Notes under the pieces: generated by a model
Database searches by the model: none
What the model was told of the DNA's origin: nothing
What the model saw: only the letters and a program-made list of their open reading frames with translations
Position numbers and translations under genes: made by a program
Source: Wolbachia endosymbiont of Diaphorina citri
GTDB lineage: Bacteria; Pseudomonadota; Alphaproteobacteria; Rickettsiales; Anaplasmataceae
Assembly (NCBI RefSeq): GCF_013096535.2
Contig: NZ_CP051265.2
Span: 310,001 to 374,000 of the forward strand
Reading direction: 5' to 3'
DNA length: 64,000 bases
In this document: positions 1 to 10,700 of the stretch, piece after piece
Layout: every line of letters starts with the position of its first letter
Position numbering within the stretch: the stretch's first letter is position 1

Positions 1-120
1 AAACTTAATCTTATAGGTTTCAATCAAGCAGTAGATAGTGAATGGATAGTTAATAGAGCGGAGCATACTTTAAATAGCTCAGGTTACCTTACTATGTTGT
101 CAGCATCTTTGAGTAAGTGA
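1..120 (+). CDS. Phage late control protein D, C-terminal end (partial)
   Basis: Frame 1 is open from the window edge to a TGA at 118-120, giving the last 39 residues. The tail carries a W-I-V-N-R-A-E-H-T-L pattern followed by G-Y-L-T, which resembles the C-terminus of P2 gpD / phage late control D proteins, the baseplate hub that joins the tail tube. In WO prophages this gene closes the tail module and is followed by accessory genes, as here. Only the end is visible, so the family call rests on a short stretch and on context. Confidence 0.6.
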   Translation, partial: KLNLIGFNQAVDSEWIVNRAEHTLNSSGYLTMLSASLSK

Positions 121-163
121 TGTTAATAAAAAATGAGTAAATGATCTATTTAATATTAAAAAG

Positions 164-706
164 ATGTTGAATATGGATAAATTGGGTCAAGATACAAAAA
201 ACAAGCTGCATTTTTGGTGGCTTATAACAGTAATAGTATGTATTATTGCTACCTATTCCTACATGAGGGCAAAAGCTGTAGATAATTATAAAACGATATT
301 ACGCATTGCTTCTCAAAATTGTAACTTAGAGACTGTAAAATTCTCAGTAAAAAATTTATTAGATATTGATACACACATGCCTAAGTTAACTGCGTTACAT
401 TACGCTGCAGAAGGGGGATGTTTAGAGATAGTTAGGTTTTTAATAGATGAGGGAGTTAACGTAAACATTATTAACAAGTATGGAAGCACAGCACTACATA
501 ATGCTGCATATTATGGTGATTTAAGGATTATCAAATTTTTGCTAGAAAAAGGCGCTAATCCTAACATTATAAACGATGATGGAAAAAAACCTAGAAATGT
601 AGCTGTGTTAAGGTCAAGGCACAACAAAGACAAGCCCTACGATCAAATAATAAAGTTACTTGCAGAAGCAGAGGATCAATACGAATCAACAAAAAGTAAT
701 CACTAA
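164..706 (+). CDS. Small membrane-anchored ankyrin repeat protein
   Basis: The 180-residue protein has a basic N-terminus, one hydrophobic segment at about residues 18-34 and then two clear ankyrin repeats (T-A-L-H-Y-A-A-E-G-G near residue 78 and T-A-L-H-N-A-A near residue 111) plus weaker flanking units. The topology suggests a single-pass membrane anchor with a protein-binding ankyrin face. It lies between the tail gene and a patatin gene on the same strand, the position where WO prophages carry ankyrin genes. The ATG at 173 (residue 4) is an equally possible start. The partner is unknown. Confidence 0.8.
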   Translation: MLNMDKLGQDTKNKLHFWWLITVIVCIIATYSYMRAKAVDNYKTILRIASQNCNLETVKFSVKNLLDIDTHMPKLTALHYAAEGGCLEIVRFLIDEGVNVNIINKYGSTALHNAAYYGDLRIIKFLLEKGANPNIINDDGKKPRNVAVLRSRHNKDKPYDQIIKLLAEAEDQYESTKSNH

Positions 707-778
707 AGCTATAAGTTTTCTATAATCTGTACATAAACTTCCAAAACTATCCATAATAAATTCACATTTTAAATTATT

Positions 779-1006
779 ATGCAAAATCAAAAAATCCCAA
801 TTACAGTAATTATCACGTTATTAATCCAAACCGTAGCATTTATATGGTGGTTATCCAAGCTAGACTCAAGGGTACAATTTCACGATAAACTTATTGAATA
901 TGGTTTAATGGAAAAAGTGTTAGTACTTGAGGAAAGGGTAAAAAATCTTTCTGAAGAATTAGATGAGTTTAAATTGCAGGTTTTAAGCGGAAAAATTAAA
1001 TCTTAA
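779..1006 (+). CDS. Small membrane protein with coiled coil (unknown, holin/spanin-like size)
   Basis: The 75-residue protein has an N-terminal hydrophobic helix (about residues 8-25) and a charged heptad-like region (about residues 40-70, rich in E, K and L) that looks like a coiled coil. It sits 20 bp upstream of the patatin-like lipase gene, in the same direction. Size and topology would suit a holin or a spanin-like lysis accessory, but no diagnostic motif is visible, so the function is open. Confidence 0.6.
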   Translation: MQNQKIPITVIITLLIQTVAFIWWLSKLDSRVQFHDKLIEYGLMEKVLVLEERVKNLSEELDEFKLQVLSGKIKS

Positions 1007-1026
1007 TATCCTTACCTAAATTCATA

Positions 1027-1956
1027 ATGATTAAATATATTTTATCCGTTGACGGAGGAGGCATAAGGGGCATAATACCAGCCATAATATTAGCAGAAAT
1101 AGAAAAAAGAACAAGAAGAACTATAGCTGAAATCTTTCACTTAATGGCAGGAACCTCAACCGGTGGAATTGTTATAGCAGGATTATGTAAAAAAGATAAA
1201 CAAGGAAATCCTCAATATTCAGCCAATGATTTAGTCGAGCTTTACCAAAAATACGGGTCATATATTTTTAAGTCTTCATTCTTCCGGCGATCAATATTAT
1301 CTTGGTTTAACTGTGCACAATACCCACATAAAAATATTGAATTTGTATTGGACAAATATTTTGGTGATGATACTCTACAAAACACTTTAAATAATGTACT
1401 GCTTACCAGTTACGACATTCAGAATAATTGCCCATTTTTCTTCAAAAGCTGGAAAGAAGGTAATATTAAGCTGAAAGATGCACTCAGAGCTGCAACGGCT
1501 GCACCTACTTACTTTGCACCTAAATATCTTAAAATCAACCACAAGGAAATGGTATTAGTGGATGGCGGGGTATTTGCAAATAATCCAGCGGCTTGTGCAT
1601 ATGCAAGTGGTAAGAGGTTATTTCCAAATGATGATATTCTACTGTTATCGATAGGTACTGGAAGAACAGATAGAAGCATAGAGTATGCCAATTCAAAGAG
1701 ATTTGGAAAAATAGGCTGGATAAAACCTTTGTTAAGTGTGATGTTTGCCTCTGGATTGGACTGCGTAAATTATCAGATGAATCAAGTAATAGGCAATAGA
1801 TACGTAAGAATACAATCGCAATTGAAGCTAGCGTCGGCTGACATGGATAACATTACATCAAAAAATATCAAATTTCTTCAACAGGAGGCAAATGCAATGA
1901 TAGAAGATAATCAGAAAGTGATAGAGAAATTCTGTATAGAAATATTAAATATATAA
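1027..1956 (+). CDS. Patatin-like phospholipase
   Basis: The 309-residue protein has the full patatin signature. The glycine-rich oxyanion loop D-G-G-G-I-R-G is near residue 9. The nucleophile elbow G-T-S-T-G-G near residue 43 carries the catalytic Ser. The D-G-G motif near residue 179 supplies the Asp of the Ser-Asp dyad. Family members are acyl hydrolases acting on phospholipids. Patatin genes are frequent in WO prophages next to the tail module and are thought to act on membranes, either in lysis or in the host cell. There is no clear signal peptide. The length is normal for a bacterial patatin. Confidence 0.92.
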   Translation: MIKYILSVDGGGIRGIIPAIILAEIEKRTRRTIAEIFHLMAGTSTGGIVIAGLCKKDKQGNPQYSANDLVELYQKYGSYIFKSSFFRRSILSWFNCAQYPHKNIEFVLDKYFGDDTLQNTLNNVLLTSYDIQNNCPFFFKSWKEGNIKLKDALRAATAAPTYFAPKYLKINHKEMVLVDGGVFANNPAACAYASGKRLFPNDDILLLSIGTGRTDRSIEYANSKRFGKIGWIKPLLSVMFASGLDCVNYQMNQVIGNRYVRIQSQLKLASADMDNITSKNIKFLQQEANAMIEDNQKVIEKFCIEILNI

Positions 1957-2022
1957 CTATTCTCTCTAATATTTTAATATATTATTTATGAGTCAGTAAA
2001 CTACTGAGGTTTTTAATCCAGG

Positions 2023-2988
2023 TTAAGTTTTGAAAGCATAATTTTCAAGCTCCTCAATAGATAAATCTGTTATTTTAGAAATAGCATCAATAGAAACGTC
2101 CAACATACGTAAATTATTCGCAACTTTTATTGCCTCTGCTTTGTAAATCTTTTCTTTGTAAACTTGCTTTCTTTGCGATAAAAATTCTACCCATATATCC
2201 AGTTCATCTCGTGATTCTTGATTGTCAATTTTTTTAGACTCTCTCACCCAACTTAATAGCTCGTTTTCTGCTTTATAATTATCTTCTTCTTTCTTCATCA
2301 GATCTTCAGGATTAACTGATAACTTTTCTGCTATTTCCCATAATCTTTCACTTAAAATGGTAACACTACCTTGTTCATAGTGATGTATCTGTGAGGGTCC
2401 TATATCTAGCTCTCTTGCTAAATCTTCTTGAGTATATCCTCTTATTATTCTCCATTTTTTTATCTCTTGTCCTTCGTTTGAATGCTCAGAGCCTTTTTTC
2501 TCATCATATTCATCAGTTGATAAACCAGTTGCTCGATAGATAATATCATTATCAAACCCCACTTTCGCTAAGTTCTTGGCTATGCTTACCCTTGCAGCTT
2601 TTACATTATTTTCCTCTTCAGCTTGAATAAACCCAGTCAAGTCCCGAATCAACTTGCATGACTCTTGTCCCTTTATTTTTGCTATAAAGTTGTATATCCA
2701 TTCTTTATTAAAAGAACAATTTTCTCTCAGTACTTTTTGTCTAGGAAATAAGCTACCAACATGAACTGATAATGCTTCCGCTATAACTTTTAATTTTTTA
2801 ATTGGAATGCCACATGTTCCTTTCTCATATCTTAGCAACATATGATACTTTATACCTGTTTTCTCTACTAGATCTTTTAGGGTATACTTTTGTTTTAGCC
2901 TCCAGCTTCTTATTTTTTGTGCTATTTTGTATCTTGCAGGGCTAATGTTCTTTGTATTATTGTTCACTATTTTTGCGGAAATAAACAT
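2023..2988 (-). CDS. XRE-family transcriptional regulator with two HTH domains
   Basis: The 321-residue protein has two separate Cro/C1-type helix-turn-helix domains, at about residues 20-78 and 175-235, each with a T-(L/Q)-(K/E)-D-L-(A/V) recognition-helix region and a Y-E-(K/Q)-G segment. Each HTH is followed by a helical linker ending in a motif like V-A-N-N-L-x(4)-V-S-I-D-A-I-S-K-I-T-D-L-S. Paired-HTH regulators are typical of the WO regulatory region. It is the last gene of a minus-strand run XRE-radC-unknown-XRE that recurs at 49.8-54.7 kb. The start has a short upstream GGTATATATG context shared with the paralogue starting at 50690. Confidence 0.88.
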   Translation of the reverse strand: MFISAKIVNNNTKNISPARYKIAQKIRSWRLKQKYTLKDLVEKTGIKYHMLLRYEKGTCGIPIKKLKVIAEALSVHVGSLFPRQKVLRENCSFNKEWIYNFIAKIKGQESCKLIRDLTGFIQAEEENNVKAARVSIAKNLAKVGFDNDIIYRATGLSTDEYDEKKGSEHSNEGQEIKKWRIIRGYTQEDLARELDIGPSQIHHYEQGSVTILSERLWEIAEKLSVNPEDLMKKEEDNYKAENELLSWVRESKKIDNQESRDELDIWVEFLSQRKQVYKEKIYKAEAIKVANNLRMLDVSIDAISKITDLSIEELENYAFKT

Positions 2989-3051
2989 ATATACCCTGCT
3001 AGAAAATTTTTTGCTATAGCTTAACTTTATTGAGGAAAAGTTTCCGATTGT

Positions 3052-4300
3052 TTAAAGCTTTCGAGAGGTTTCTTTACTACCTCCACACACCCTATCAACC
3101 CATGATAATGTTTCATTATTACTAATCGCCCTTATTTCTTCTTTTGCCTTTTCTTTACTCCACTTACCACTCCTAGGGAAACTTCCTTTTTCTACCGCTT
3201 CTGTGACCGTCATTCCTCCAAAAAGGCAGCCTTTTCCTATAGTTTCTTTTCTTTTTTGTAATTCAGACCACATTTCTTTATCTGCTACTCTGACCTCTAC
3301 TTGACTGTCATTTTCCGCATTATGGTATACTACAACTTTTAGGCTACCAATACTTGTGGAAAATGTTATCTCAAAAGCACTATTGTCGGACACATCAACG
3401 TAATTCCTTTCACCTTCTTTTCCACTTCTAACTTCAACCTTACTATTCCCTATTTCTATAACATCACCTCCTAATTTTACCTCTCCTGTGGTTAACCCTA
3501 AATTTTTTGTACCTTCCAATACTCTTGCAATATTTACCTTGCTATTATCAGAAAATTTCATAAAAAATGTCTGATTGTCTATTTCCACATCCTCTATGAT
3601 TCCCTCATTTTCAATAGCACTTTCACCGATTTCTCTCAATTCTTTAAGCCACTCATCTATCTGTGGACGAATCTCTTGATACAGTTTGTTATGCATTTCA
3701 CTTATTCCCTTATCCTGCAATAGATCGTAACTGAATATTGCTCCATTTAGCATCAATTCACATATTATGTCTTCCTTCTCATTTTCTTTGCATTTGATCG
3801 AAGGCATTTTCGATATCACCGTATCAGCAAAACTCTTCTGTCCTTCGCTATACGCATTTATCCTTATTCCAGTACTTAGTGCTTGATCTATAGTTTTGTT
3901 CAGTTCGTCTACGCTTTTTGCCTTTACTACTCTACTTTTAAACCACCTCAATTCTGCATTTTCACTTGCACTTGGCTCTATCTTGCTTAAGGCTGGAATA
4001 AACGGATTTTGACGATTTGAAGATTTTTTGTTATAAACCTCACGTCCTTCTCCAAGATTGATTGATTTTCCAGAAACATCGCTAGGGGAAGGCACACCTT
4101 CAGGCTTCTCAAACCTGCTTTTATCACCAAATATTTTTGGTTTATTATCGGTCTCGTCTACAAATATAGGCTGCTGATTTTTTTTGCCAGTACGACTTAT
4201 ACCTTCAATAGCACTATATAGTCCTTTTGGTAATTTTTTAGAATCAATCATAAGTATTTCCATCTGTATCATCAAATGATACTGTTTTTTTAGTAGTCAT
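3052..4300 (-). CDS. WO hypothetical protein, frameshifted at an A7 tract near the start
   Basis: The main frame gives about 400 residues of unknown function ending in a C-G-G-S-K-E-T-S motif. It is a clear paralogue of the gene at 51718-52854 (shared blocks include W-S-E-L-Q-K and C-L-F-G-G). An AGGAGG ribosome site at 4305-4310 sits just upstream of an ATG at 4298-4300, matching the start of the paralogue. That frame hits a stop after 18 codons. A run of seven A (coding strand, 4285-4291) lies between this start and the long frame, so a one-base slip restores the full protein. A downstream ATG around 4248 is the alternative start. No known domain is recognised. The neighbours are radC upstream and an XRE regulator downstream. 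Confidence 0.65.
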
Positions 4301-4586
4301 ATAGCCTCCTATTAAGCATGTTATTCAAGTCTACAGAGCAATTTATTGCTTTATAATTAACTTAATACGCAAATTATAAAAAGATCTTGTATATCTTGCA
4401 ACTATTTATAATAAAAGAATAGATTTTTTAGGACTTTTATTCTTTAATCACGACTTAATATACAAGCTATACAAAGATCTTTTATATTGTGCAGTTCTTG
4501 CTCTCCAGATTCTTAACTAAGTTTTTTTGCTACTTGATTTTATATTTCATTGTGTAGCCAAACTTCTCAAGTAATTGAAATTTGGT

Positions 4587-5255
4587 TTATAACAGCTCTC
4601 TTTCCTTAAAACTGCAATATCCTTTGTCTGTCATAATAATGTGATCCTCTAACTCAATTCCCACTCCTTGACATGCTGACACTAATTCTCTAGTCATTAC
4701 TTTATCATCTTCTGATGGTTCTAAACTCCCTCCTGGATGATTGTGGGATAATATTATCGACGCTGCTTCCATTGATAATGCCTTTTTTACCACTTTCCTT
4801 TCAGACAGTTGTACTTCATCTATTGTACCAAAATACACTTCGTCTCTTATCAAACGGTTCTGTTTATCCAAATATATTATTTGAACAGCTTCTTTTGCTG
4901 AAAAGCCTATATTTACCCTTACATACTCTATCAGCTTTTCTTGGCTATCCATTACTGGGCCTCTCTTTAATCCTTCTCTGAGTGCTCTTTTATAAGCTTC
5001 TTTTACACATTCAATTGCTGCAGCTGCATGTTCGGTCATTCCTTCTATCATTTTCAGATCATCGATTTCTCGTCCCAAAATTTCTCCTATTCCTGGGCAG
5101 TTATCCATTAAAGTTTTAGTAACATCTTGTGCTTGCTTTCTGTCATGAACTGCTCCTAGAAGCACTGCCATTATTTCACGATCAAATAGAGCACTTCCTC
5201 CTCCACTTTGTAATACTCTCTCTATTTCTTCTGTAAGTTTTTTACCATTATTCAT
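4587..5255 (-). CDS. radC: RadC-family JAB/MPN domain protein
   Basis: The 222-residue protein has an N-terminal helical UPF0758-type region and a C-terminal JAB/MPN domain with the metal-binding pattern S-H-N-H-P-G-G-S-x-x-P-S-x-x-D near residues 171-185. RadC proteins are widespread on phages and mobile islands, and their biochemical role is unsettled (the old repair assignment was withdrawn for E. coli). It lies in the minus-strand cassette between an XRE regulator and a WO unknown gene. The leader upstream (5272-5415) is nearly identical to the leaders of the other two radC copies here. Confidence 0.9.
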   Translation of the reverse strand: MNNGKKLTEEIERVLQSGGGSALFDREIMAVLLGAVHDRKQAQDVTKTLMDNCPGIGEILGREIDDLKMIEGMTEHAAAAIECVKEAYKRALREGLKRGPVMDSQEKLIEYVRVNIGFSAKEAVQIIYLDKQNRLIRDEVYFGTIDEVQLSERKVVKKALSMEAASIILSHNHPGGSLEPSEDDKVMTRELVSACQGVGIELEDHIIMTDKGYCSFKERELL

Positions 5256-5271
5256 AAAATATACTCCTCGT

Positions 5272-5415
5272 TAATAACAAATTGTTTTTAATTATTTACT
5301 GCTGTTTTTTATCAGCATTGGCATAGAGCCATAGCTTCCGAGTGAAGTCAAATCAATTTTTCAATCTTTTTTACTTATTTTTTCATGAATAATTTAAGAT
5401 ATTAACGTATGCTTA
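5272..5415 (-). promoter_or_regulatory. Conserved leader element upstream of radC, copy A
   Basis: This non-coding stretch differs at only about two positions over roughly 115 bases from the leaders at 40500-40650 and 53678-53828, although the radC genes it precedes have diverged. Read on the minus strand it contains three small stem-loops in tandem: CTTC-ACTCG-GAAG, GGC-TCTAT-GCC and GCTG-N8-CAGC. A TTGACT box lies just ahead. One of the differences from the other copies falls in the loop of the second hairpin. It may be a promoter with operator, or a leader RNA. Confidence 0.55.
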
Positions 5416-5440
5416 TTTTATCTAATTGAAAATTAATTCT

Positions 5441-6347
5441 TTATGTAAAAGAAGTTGTTACTATTTTAGAAATAACATCAGTAGAAAAACCTAACTGAAG
5501 TAAATTATTTGCAACTTTCATTTCCTCTGTTTTGTAAATCTTTTCTTTGTAAATTTGCTTTCTTTGCAATAGAAATTCTACCCATATATTCAGCTCATCT
5601 CGTGATTCTTGATTGTCAATTTTTCTATATTCTCTTGCCAAACCTAATAACTCATTTTCTGCTTCACCATCTTCATAATTATCTTCTTCTTTTATCAAAT
5701 CTTCAGCATCCACTGATAATTCCCTTGCTATTTCACATAACCTTTCACTTAAAATAGTAGCACTACCTTGTTCATAATGATGTACCTGCGAGGGTCCTAC
5801 ATTAAGCTTTTTTGCTAATTCTTCTTGCGTATAGCCTCTGATTATTCTCCACTTTTTTATCTCTTGTCCTCCGTTTGGCTCGTATCTCTCTTTATCAGCA
5901 TATTCTTCAGTTGATAAGCCTGTTGTTCGATAGATAATCTCAGTATCAAACCCTGCTTTAACTAGATTCCTTGCAATTCTTATTCTTGCTGCTTTTATAT
6001 TACTTTCTTCTTCAGCTCGGACAGATTTGGTTAATGCATAAATTGCTTTGTGTCCTCCTGTTTTTTCTATGAAATTATACATTTCCTGGCTTCTAGCTTC
6101 ATCAAAACAACAGCTCTCTTTTAGTACTTTTCGTCTTGGAAAGAGATTTCCAACAGGAATTGATAATGCCCCTGCTAATATTTTTAACTTTTCAATTGGA
6201 ATGCCACATGTTCCTTGTTCATATCTTAGCAGTGTATGATAGTTTATGTTTGCTTTGCCTGCTAAATCTTTCAGGGTATATTTTCTTTTTAACCTCCAGC
6301 TCCTTACTTTTTGTGCTATCTGATACCTTATTTGAGATGTTTGCCAT
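5441..6347 (-). pseudogene. XRE-family two-HTH regulator, frameshifted near its start
   Basis: The ATG at 6345-6347 starts a frame M-A-N-I-S that is lost after a few codons by a one-base change. From about 6335 the neighbouring frame runs open to 5441 and encodes a first HTH (V-R-S-W-R-L-K-R-K-Y-T-L-K-D-L-A) and, from about 5860, a second HTH (Y-T-Q-E-E-L-A-K-K-L). The longest ATG-initiated piece is only 213 residues and lacks the first HTH. The gene parallels the intact regulator at 2023-2988. It is either a fresh pseudogene or makes only the C-terminal half. Confidence 0.75.
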
Positions 6348-6420
6348 AAATATTATACATGTTAATACTACCAAACAAAGATATACAAAAGGGATGCTTC
6401 ATTCTATGTTTGAATTTTAG

Positions 6421-6449
6421 TTGAATATTTCTTCACAATTGTGTATAAT
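6421..6449 (+). promoter_or_regulatory. Promoter with palindrome upstream of Rpn gene (copy 1)
   Basis: TTGAAT (6421-6426) and TATAAT (6444-6449) are separated by exactly 17 bp. The perfect palindrome CACAATTGTG lies in the spacer, touching the -10 box. The same block precedes all four complete Rpn genes in the window (also 27884, 41619, 56781), which argues for a functional promoter with an operator-like site. Confidence 0.75.
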
Positions 6450-6476
6450 TGTTAATGCTTTTTACCTTACTTTCTC

Positions 6477-7358
6477 ATGGCTCTTTCGAAGTTTCTCGAT
6501 CCAAAAAATGATATATCGTTCAAGCGCATCTTTGGTACTGAAAAAAATAAGGACATCCTTATTCACTTTCTTAATGATATTCTTGGCTTCACTGGTAAAA
6601 GTGCAATAAAGGATATAGAGTTTTTAAGTACTATTCAAGACCCTGATATTGCCTCTAAAAAACAAAGCATTGTCGATGTTCTTTGTAGAGATGAAAATGG
6701 GCTGCAAGTGATAGTCGAAATGCAGGTCGCTAAAACCAAAGGCTTTGAAAAACGTGCTCAATACTATGCTGCTAAAGCTTACTCAAGACAAGCTGATAAA
6801 GGTGATCAATACCATGACCTTAAGGAAATTATCTTTATTGCTATAGCAGATTGTATACTATTTCCTGATAAGGCTGAGTATAAATCAAAACACACCATTC
6901 GGGATGAAGATACTAATGAACATGATCTAAAAGATTTTTATTTTGTATTTATTGAGCTGCCTAAATTTCCAAAAACCAAAGAAGATCAGCTTTCAAGTAT
7001 AGTTGAAAAATGGGTCTACTTTTTTAGATATGCAGATGAAACTAGTGAAGAAGAGTTAGAAAGAATAATAGGAAGTGATCTAATAATTAAAAGAGCGTAT
7101 GAAGAACTAAATAGGTTCAACTGGTCAGAAAAAGAATTTATTGCCTATGAACAAGAGATAAAGCGTATCCGTGATGAACAGGCTGTCCTCGCTCAAAAAC
7201 TCGATGATGCTAAACATGAAGGCATCCAAATCGGCCATCAAAAAGGTAAAATTGAAGTTGCCAAGAACTCACTCAAGGCTGGTGTCTCTATTGATGTTAT
7301 AGCTCAAATCACCGGTCTCTCTCATTCTGAAATTTTACAACTCAAGGAAAAAACATAA
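6477..7358 (+). CDS. Rpn-family recombination-promoting nuclease / PD-(D/E)XK transposase-like protein (copy 1)
   Basis: The 293-residue protein begins M-A-L-S-K-F-L-D-P-K-N-D and shows the Rpn (PDDEXK_2) core: D-V-L-C-R-D near residue 64 followed by the V-E-M-Q active-site strand near residue 79. Rpn proteins are DNA endonucleases that raise recombination in E. coli. The C-terminus has a coiled charged stretch and then a V-A-K-N-S-L-K-A-G-V-S-I-D-V-I tail with G-L-S. The start is fixed by the promoter about 27 bp upstream and by conservation of the N-terminus in all copies. About 180 bp of 3' flank is also shared with the copy at 27.9 kb. Confidence 0.88.
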   Translation: MALSKFLDPKNDISFKRIFGTEKNKDILIHFLNDILGFTGKSAIKDIEFLSTIQDPDIASKKQSIVDVLCRDENGLQVIVEMQVAKTKGFEKRAQYYAAKAYSRQADKGDQYHDLKEIIFIAIADCILFPDKAEYKSKHTIRDEDTNEHDLKDFYFVFIELPKFPKTKEDQLSSIVEKWVYFFRYADETSEEELERIIGSDLIIKRAYEELNRFNWSEKEFIAYEQEIKRIRDEQAVLAQKLDDAKHEGIQIGHQKGKIEVAKNSLKAGVSIDVIAQITGLSHSEILQLKEKT

Positions 7359-7711
7359 TATTCTTACTTATTCACTTCAATATTTATGAAAACCTCTCCT
7401 AAGTTAAACATACCACATAATTAAGAGTCTAATGAACTGTCTAAAACAGCTATAAAGATAGCACACAGAATTATATAAATTACTATCATAACGTTACCCA
7501 AACTTCTATATCAAAGCGACGTACTGTAAGTTTAATATGGATAGTATATTAACCATTTATTCCCCAACTCTAGTCTTGTATTCCCACTTCATTCATGTTA
7601 GTATTAGAGCCATCAAACTTGCTACTGGTATACCTAATTATTTTGTGGCTAATTTTGCCACCTTCACTTTAAATTTTCCACTACTTGGCATATTACCTCT
7701 TATATTATAAC
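7359..7711. other. Intergenic stretch between Rpn gene and cifB end
   Basis: The first part (to about 7545) is near-identical to the region after the Rpn gene at 28810-28985, so it belongs to the duplicated Rpn unit. The rest has only short frames. A 17-bp inverted repeat GTGGC-N7-GCCAC at 7645-7661 lies downstream of cifB but lacks a U-rich tail, so I do not call it a terminator. Confidence 0.4.
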
Positions 7712-10700
7712 CTACCTATTGAGATTACCTCCAAGTTTGGTTACTCCTATATCAGAAAGACAAGTTGATACTTCCTTTGGTAGAACATTTGTACAAAAGC
7801 ACTTCTTGCACTTTTCTAAAACATTATCTAACCCAACATTACCACTAAATTCAACTCCTCTTTCAAGACTTGCTGTTATTTCTGGATATGCATCTTTAAG
7901 TTCAACACGTATTCTCGCTTGTTCTTTTGAATCTAGGTTTCTTATTTTATCTTCTACAAATGAATTAAATTTTTTCAGAGCAAATTCAACTGCAACTCTT
8001 CTGCTTGGCACAACTTCTACTCCTTTACTCATTAAATCTTGATAGCGCCTACTTGGAGTATTATCTAATGCATCGGCAACACAATTCGCAAGGGCAATAT
8101 TTTCATTATTTAGGAATTTATTCCAACCAACAGATGATGTACTTTGTGGTATGTTTTTATTATCACTTTTTACATTATTCTTGTCTGCAATGTTATATTG
8201 AGCAGGTAATCCAGGAACTATAGAAAAAGTGCTAGCTGCTAAGTTTTTTGCCCAAGAAATAAAATTATTTATCCATGAAGATGGTCTTATGCCACTACTT
8301 GCCGCTATTTCAGATTTATTACTTGAATCTATAGTACGAGGCTGGTGTGATAAGTGATGAGAATTATGATCTCCATGATGATGACGGCGCTTGCGTTGTA
8401 AAGGTTCCTCTCTCTCTTTATTGAGCACTTCCTCTAAATAATTTACAATATTATTGTATCCTTTGTCTCTAGCAATATCTAGCGGTGTTTTACCATCCTT
8501 ATTTTTAGCATTAACATTAGCTCCTTTGCTTACAAGATACCCTACTATATCTAATTTACCAATCAAAGAAGATATACATAAAGGAGTATTACCACCATTA
8601 TCTTTAACTTCTAAGTTAACACCTAACCTGATAAGATCTACAATTTTGTTACGATCTACACCTTGTACTGCAGTCAATAATTCTTTACCTCGTTGTACTT
8701 GTTTTAAAATTCCTGCTATATCTAGATAACCTTTCCGAGTAGCTAAGTCTAAAGATGTTTGGTTATAAATATCTCTAACTTCAGTATCAGCACCTCTATC
8801 GAGAAGGAGTTCGACTGTATTTAATTTGTTTCCCTGTATAGCTACATGCAATGGTGTCCAACCATTATTGGTTATATCATTAATACTGTTAATATCCTTG
8901 TCTAAAAGAAACTTAACTATTTCAAGCTTACTACTATACTGAGCAGCCATATGTAAAGGCGTATTACCGTAGGTATCTCTAGCTTTAATATTAGCATTCT
9001 TATCAAATAGAAGCTTAACTATGTCAAACTTGTTACTAGAAGCAGCAAAGTGTAAAGGTGTCCATCCATATTTGTCTTTAATTTCAATATTAGCACCTCT
9101 ATCAAGGAAAAATTGGACCATGCCGAAATCGCCTTCTTGAGCGGCAAAATGCAAAGGTGTTTTTCCTTCCTTATCTTGAGCATCAATGTTAGCATCTTCC
9201 AAACTAGCACCTCGATTTACAAGATCTTTAACTTTTTTAAAATCACCACCTTGCACTGCAGTCAACAATTGCTCATTTAGCTTTAATTGTGTTTGTTTTA
9301 AAAACTCTGCAACATTATCATACCTTTTATCTTTAGCAACATCTAGCGGTGTTCTACCATCCTTATCTTTAGCACTGATATTAGCTCCTTTACCTATAAG
9401 GTACTCTACTACACCTAAATTACCGCTCCAAGAAGCCCAGTGTAGTGGTATCCTGTTATCTTTGTCAGTATCATTAACACTCACTCCCTTGCTAAGAAGA
9501 AACTCTATAACACCTTTACTATTATTCTCAGCAGCAACATGTATAGGCTTTTTACCAGCAGTAGAGGCATCTGCAGCATTGATATTAGCTCCTTTTTCTA
9601 TCAAGAATTTTGCAACCTCTAATTGATCAAACTTAGCGGCATAGTGTAAAGGTGTCCAACCATTTTTATCAGCTTCATCAACGTTTACCCCCTTGATGAG
9701 AAGAAACTCTATAACACTTTTACTATTATTTTCAGCAGCAACATGTATAGGCTTTTTACCAGCAGTAGAGGCATCTGCAGCATTGATATTAGCTCCCTTA
9801 TCAAAAAGAAGACTAGCAACCTCTGAACGGCTTCTCCATGCAGCGTAGTGCAGTGGTGTATAACCTTGCTTGTCAGTATCATTAACATCCACTCCTTTGC
9901 TAAGAAGAAACTTTACAATGTTTTCATTATTATTCTCAACAGCAATATGTATAGGCTTGCTACCATAAAGATTTTCACTTGCAACATTAACATCAGCACC
10001 TTTCTTTACCAAAAACTCTGCAACTTCTAAATAACCTTTGAATGCAGCCCAATGTAGTGGTGTCCAACTGTACATATCTCTAGCATTAACATTAGCATTC
10101 CGATTGATGAGATCCCCAACTTCACTAAGATTGTTGTCTTTCACTGCCATCAACAATTTTTCATCTAACTCTGATTGTACTTCTTCTATCATTTCTATTA
10201 TATTTGTATAATCTTCTTGTTTAGCCAAATCTAAAGGTGTTTTACCATTTTTATCTTTAACTACAATACTCGCACCTTTCCTGAGAAGGAGTTCAATCGT
10301 ATCTGGTTTATTCCCTTTTATGGCTAAATGTAAAGGCGTTCTACCTTCATTAGTTACATCATTAATACCACTAAGATCTCTGCTCAAAATAAACTCAATC
10401 ACTTCAAGTGTGCCATCATGTTGAACAGCTACGTGTAAAGGTGCTTCACCATCTTTGTTTTTAGCCTTTAAGCTAGCTCCCTCTTCGACAAGATATTCTA
10501 CTACTTTTACATAACCATTATTACAAGCGTTATGTAAAGGAGTATTATCACTATTATCTTTCGCTTCTAAACTAGCACCTTGGCTAACAAGAGCCTTGAC
10601 TCTATTAAGATCGTCACTGTTTGCTACAGCCAACAATTCTTTATCTAAATCTAACTGTGTTTTTTTCAAAAATTCTATTATATCTATGTAATTCTTTTGA

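Noticed and set aside
4301..4586. A-T rich gap with AAGATCTT-like direct repeats
   Set aside because: Too short and imperfect to assign a function, with no coding frame and no stable fold seen.
4715..4981. Plus-strand frame opposite radC, and many similar frames opposite the XRE, mutL and ankyrin genes
   Set aside because: These are antisense shadows of strongly supported genes, with no independent support.
7645..7661. GTGGC/GCCAC inverted repeat after cifB as a terminator
   Set aside because: The stem is only 5 bp and no U-rich tail follows on either strand.
8454..10030. Repeated array in the CifB region as a CRISPR
   Set aside because: The period is about 99 bp and coding. The repeats are ankyrin units, not direct repeats with spacers.
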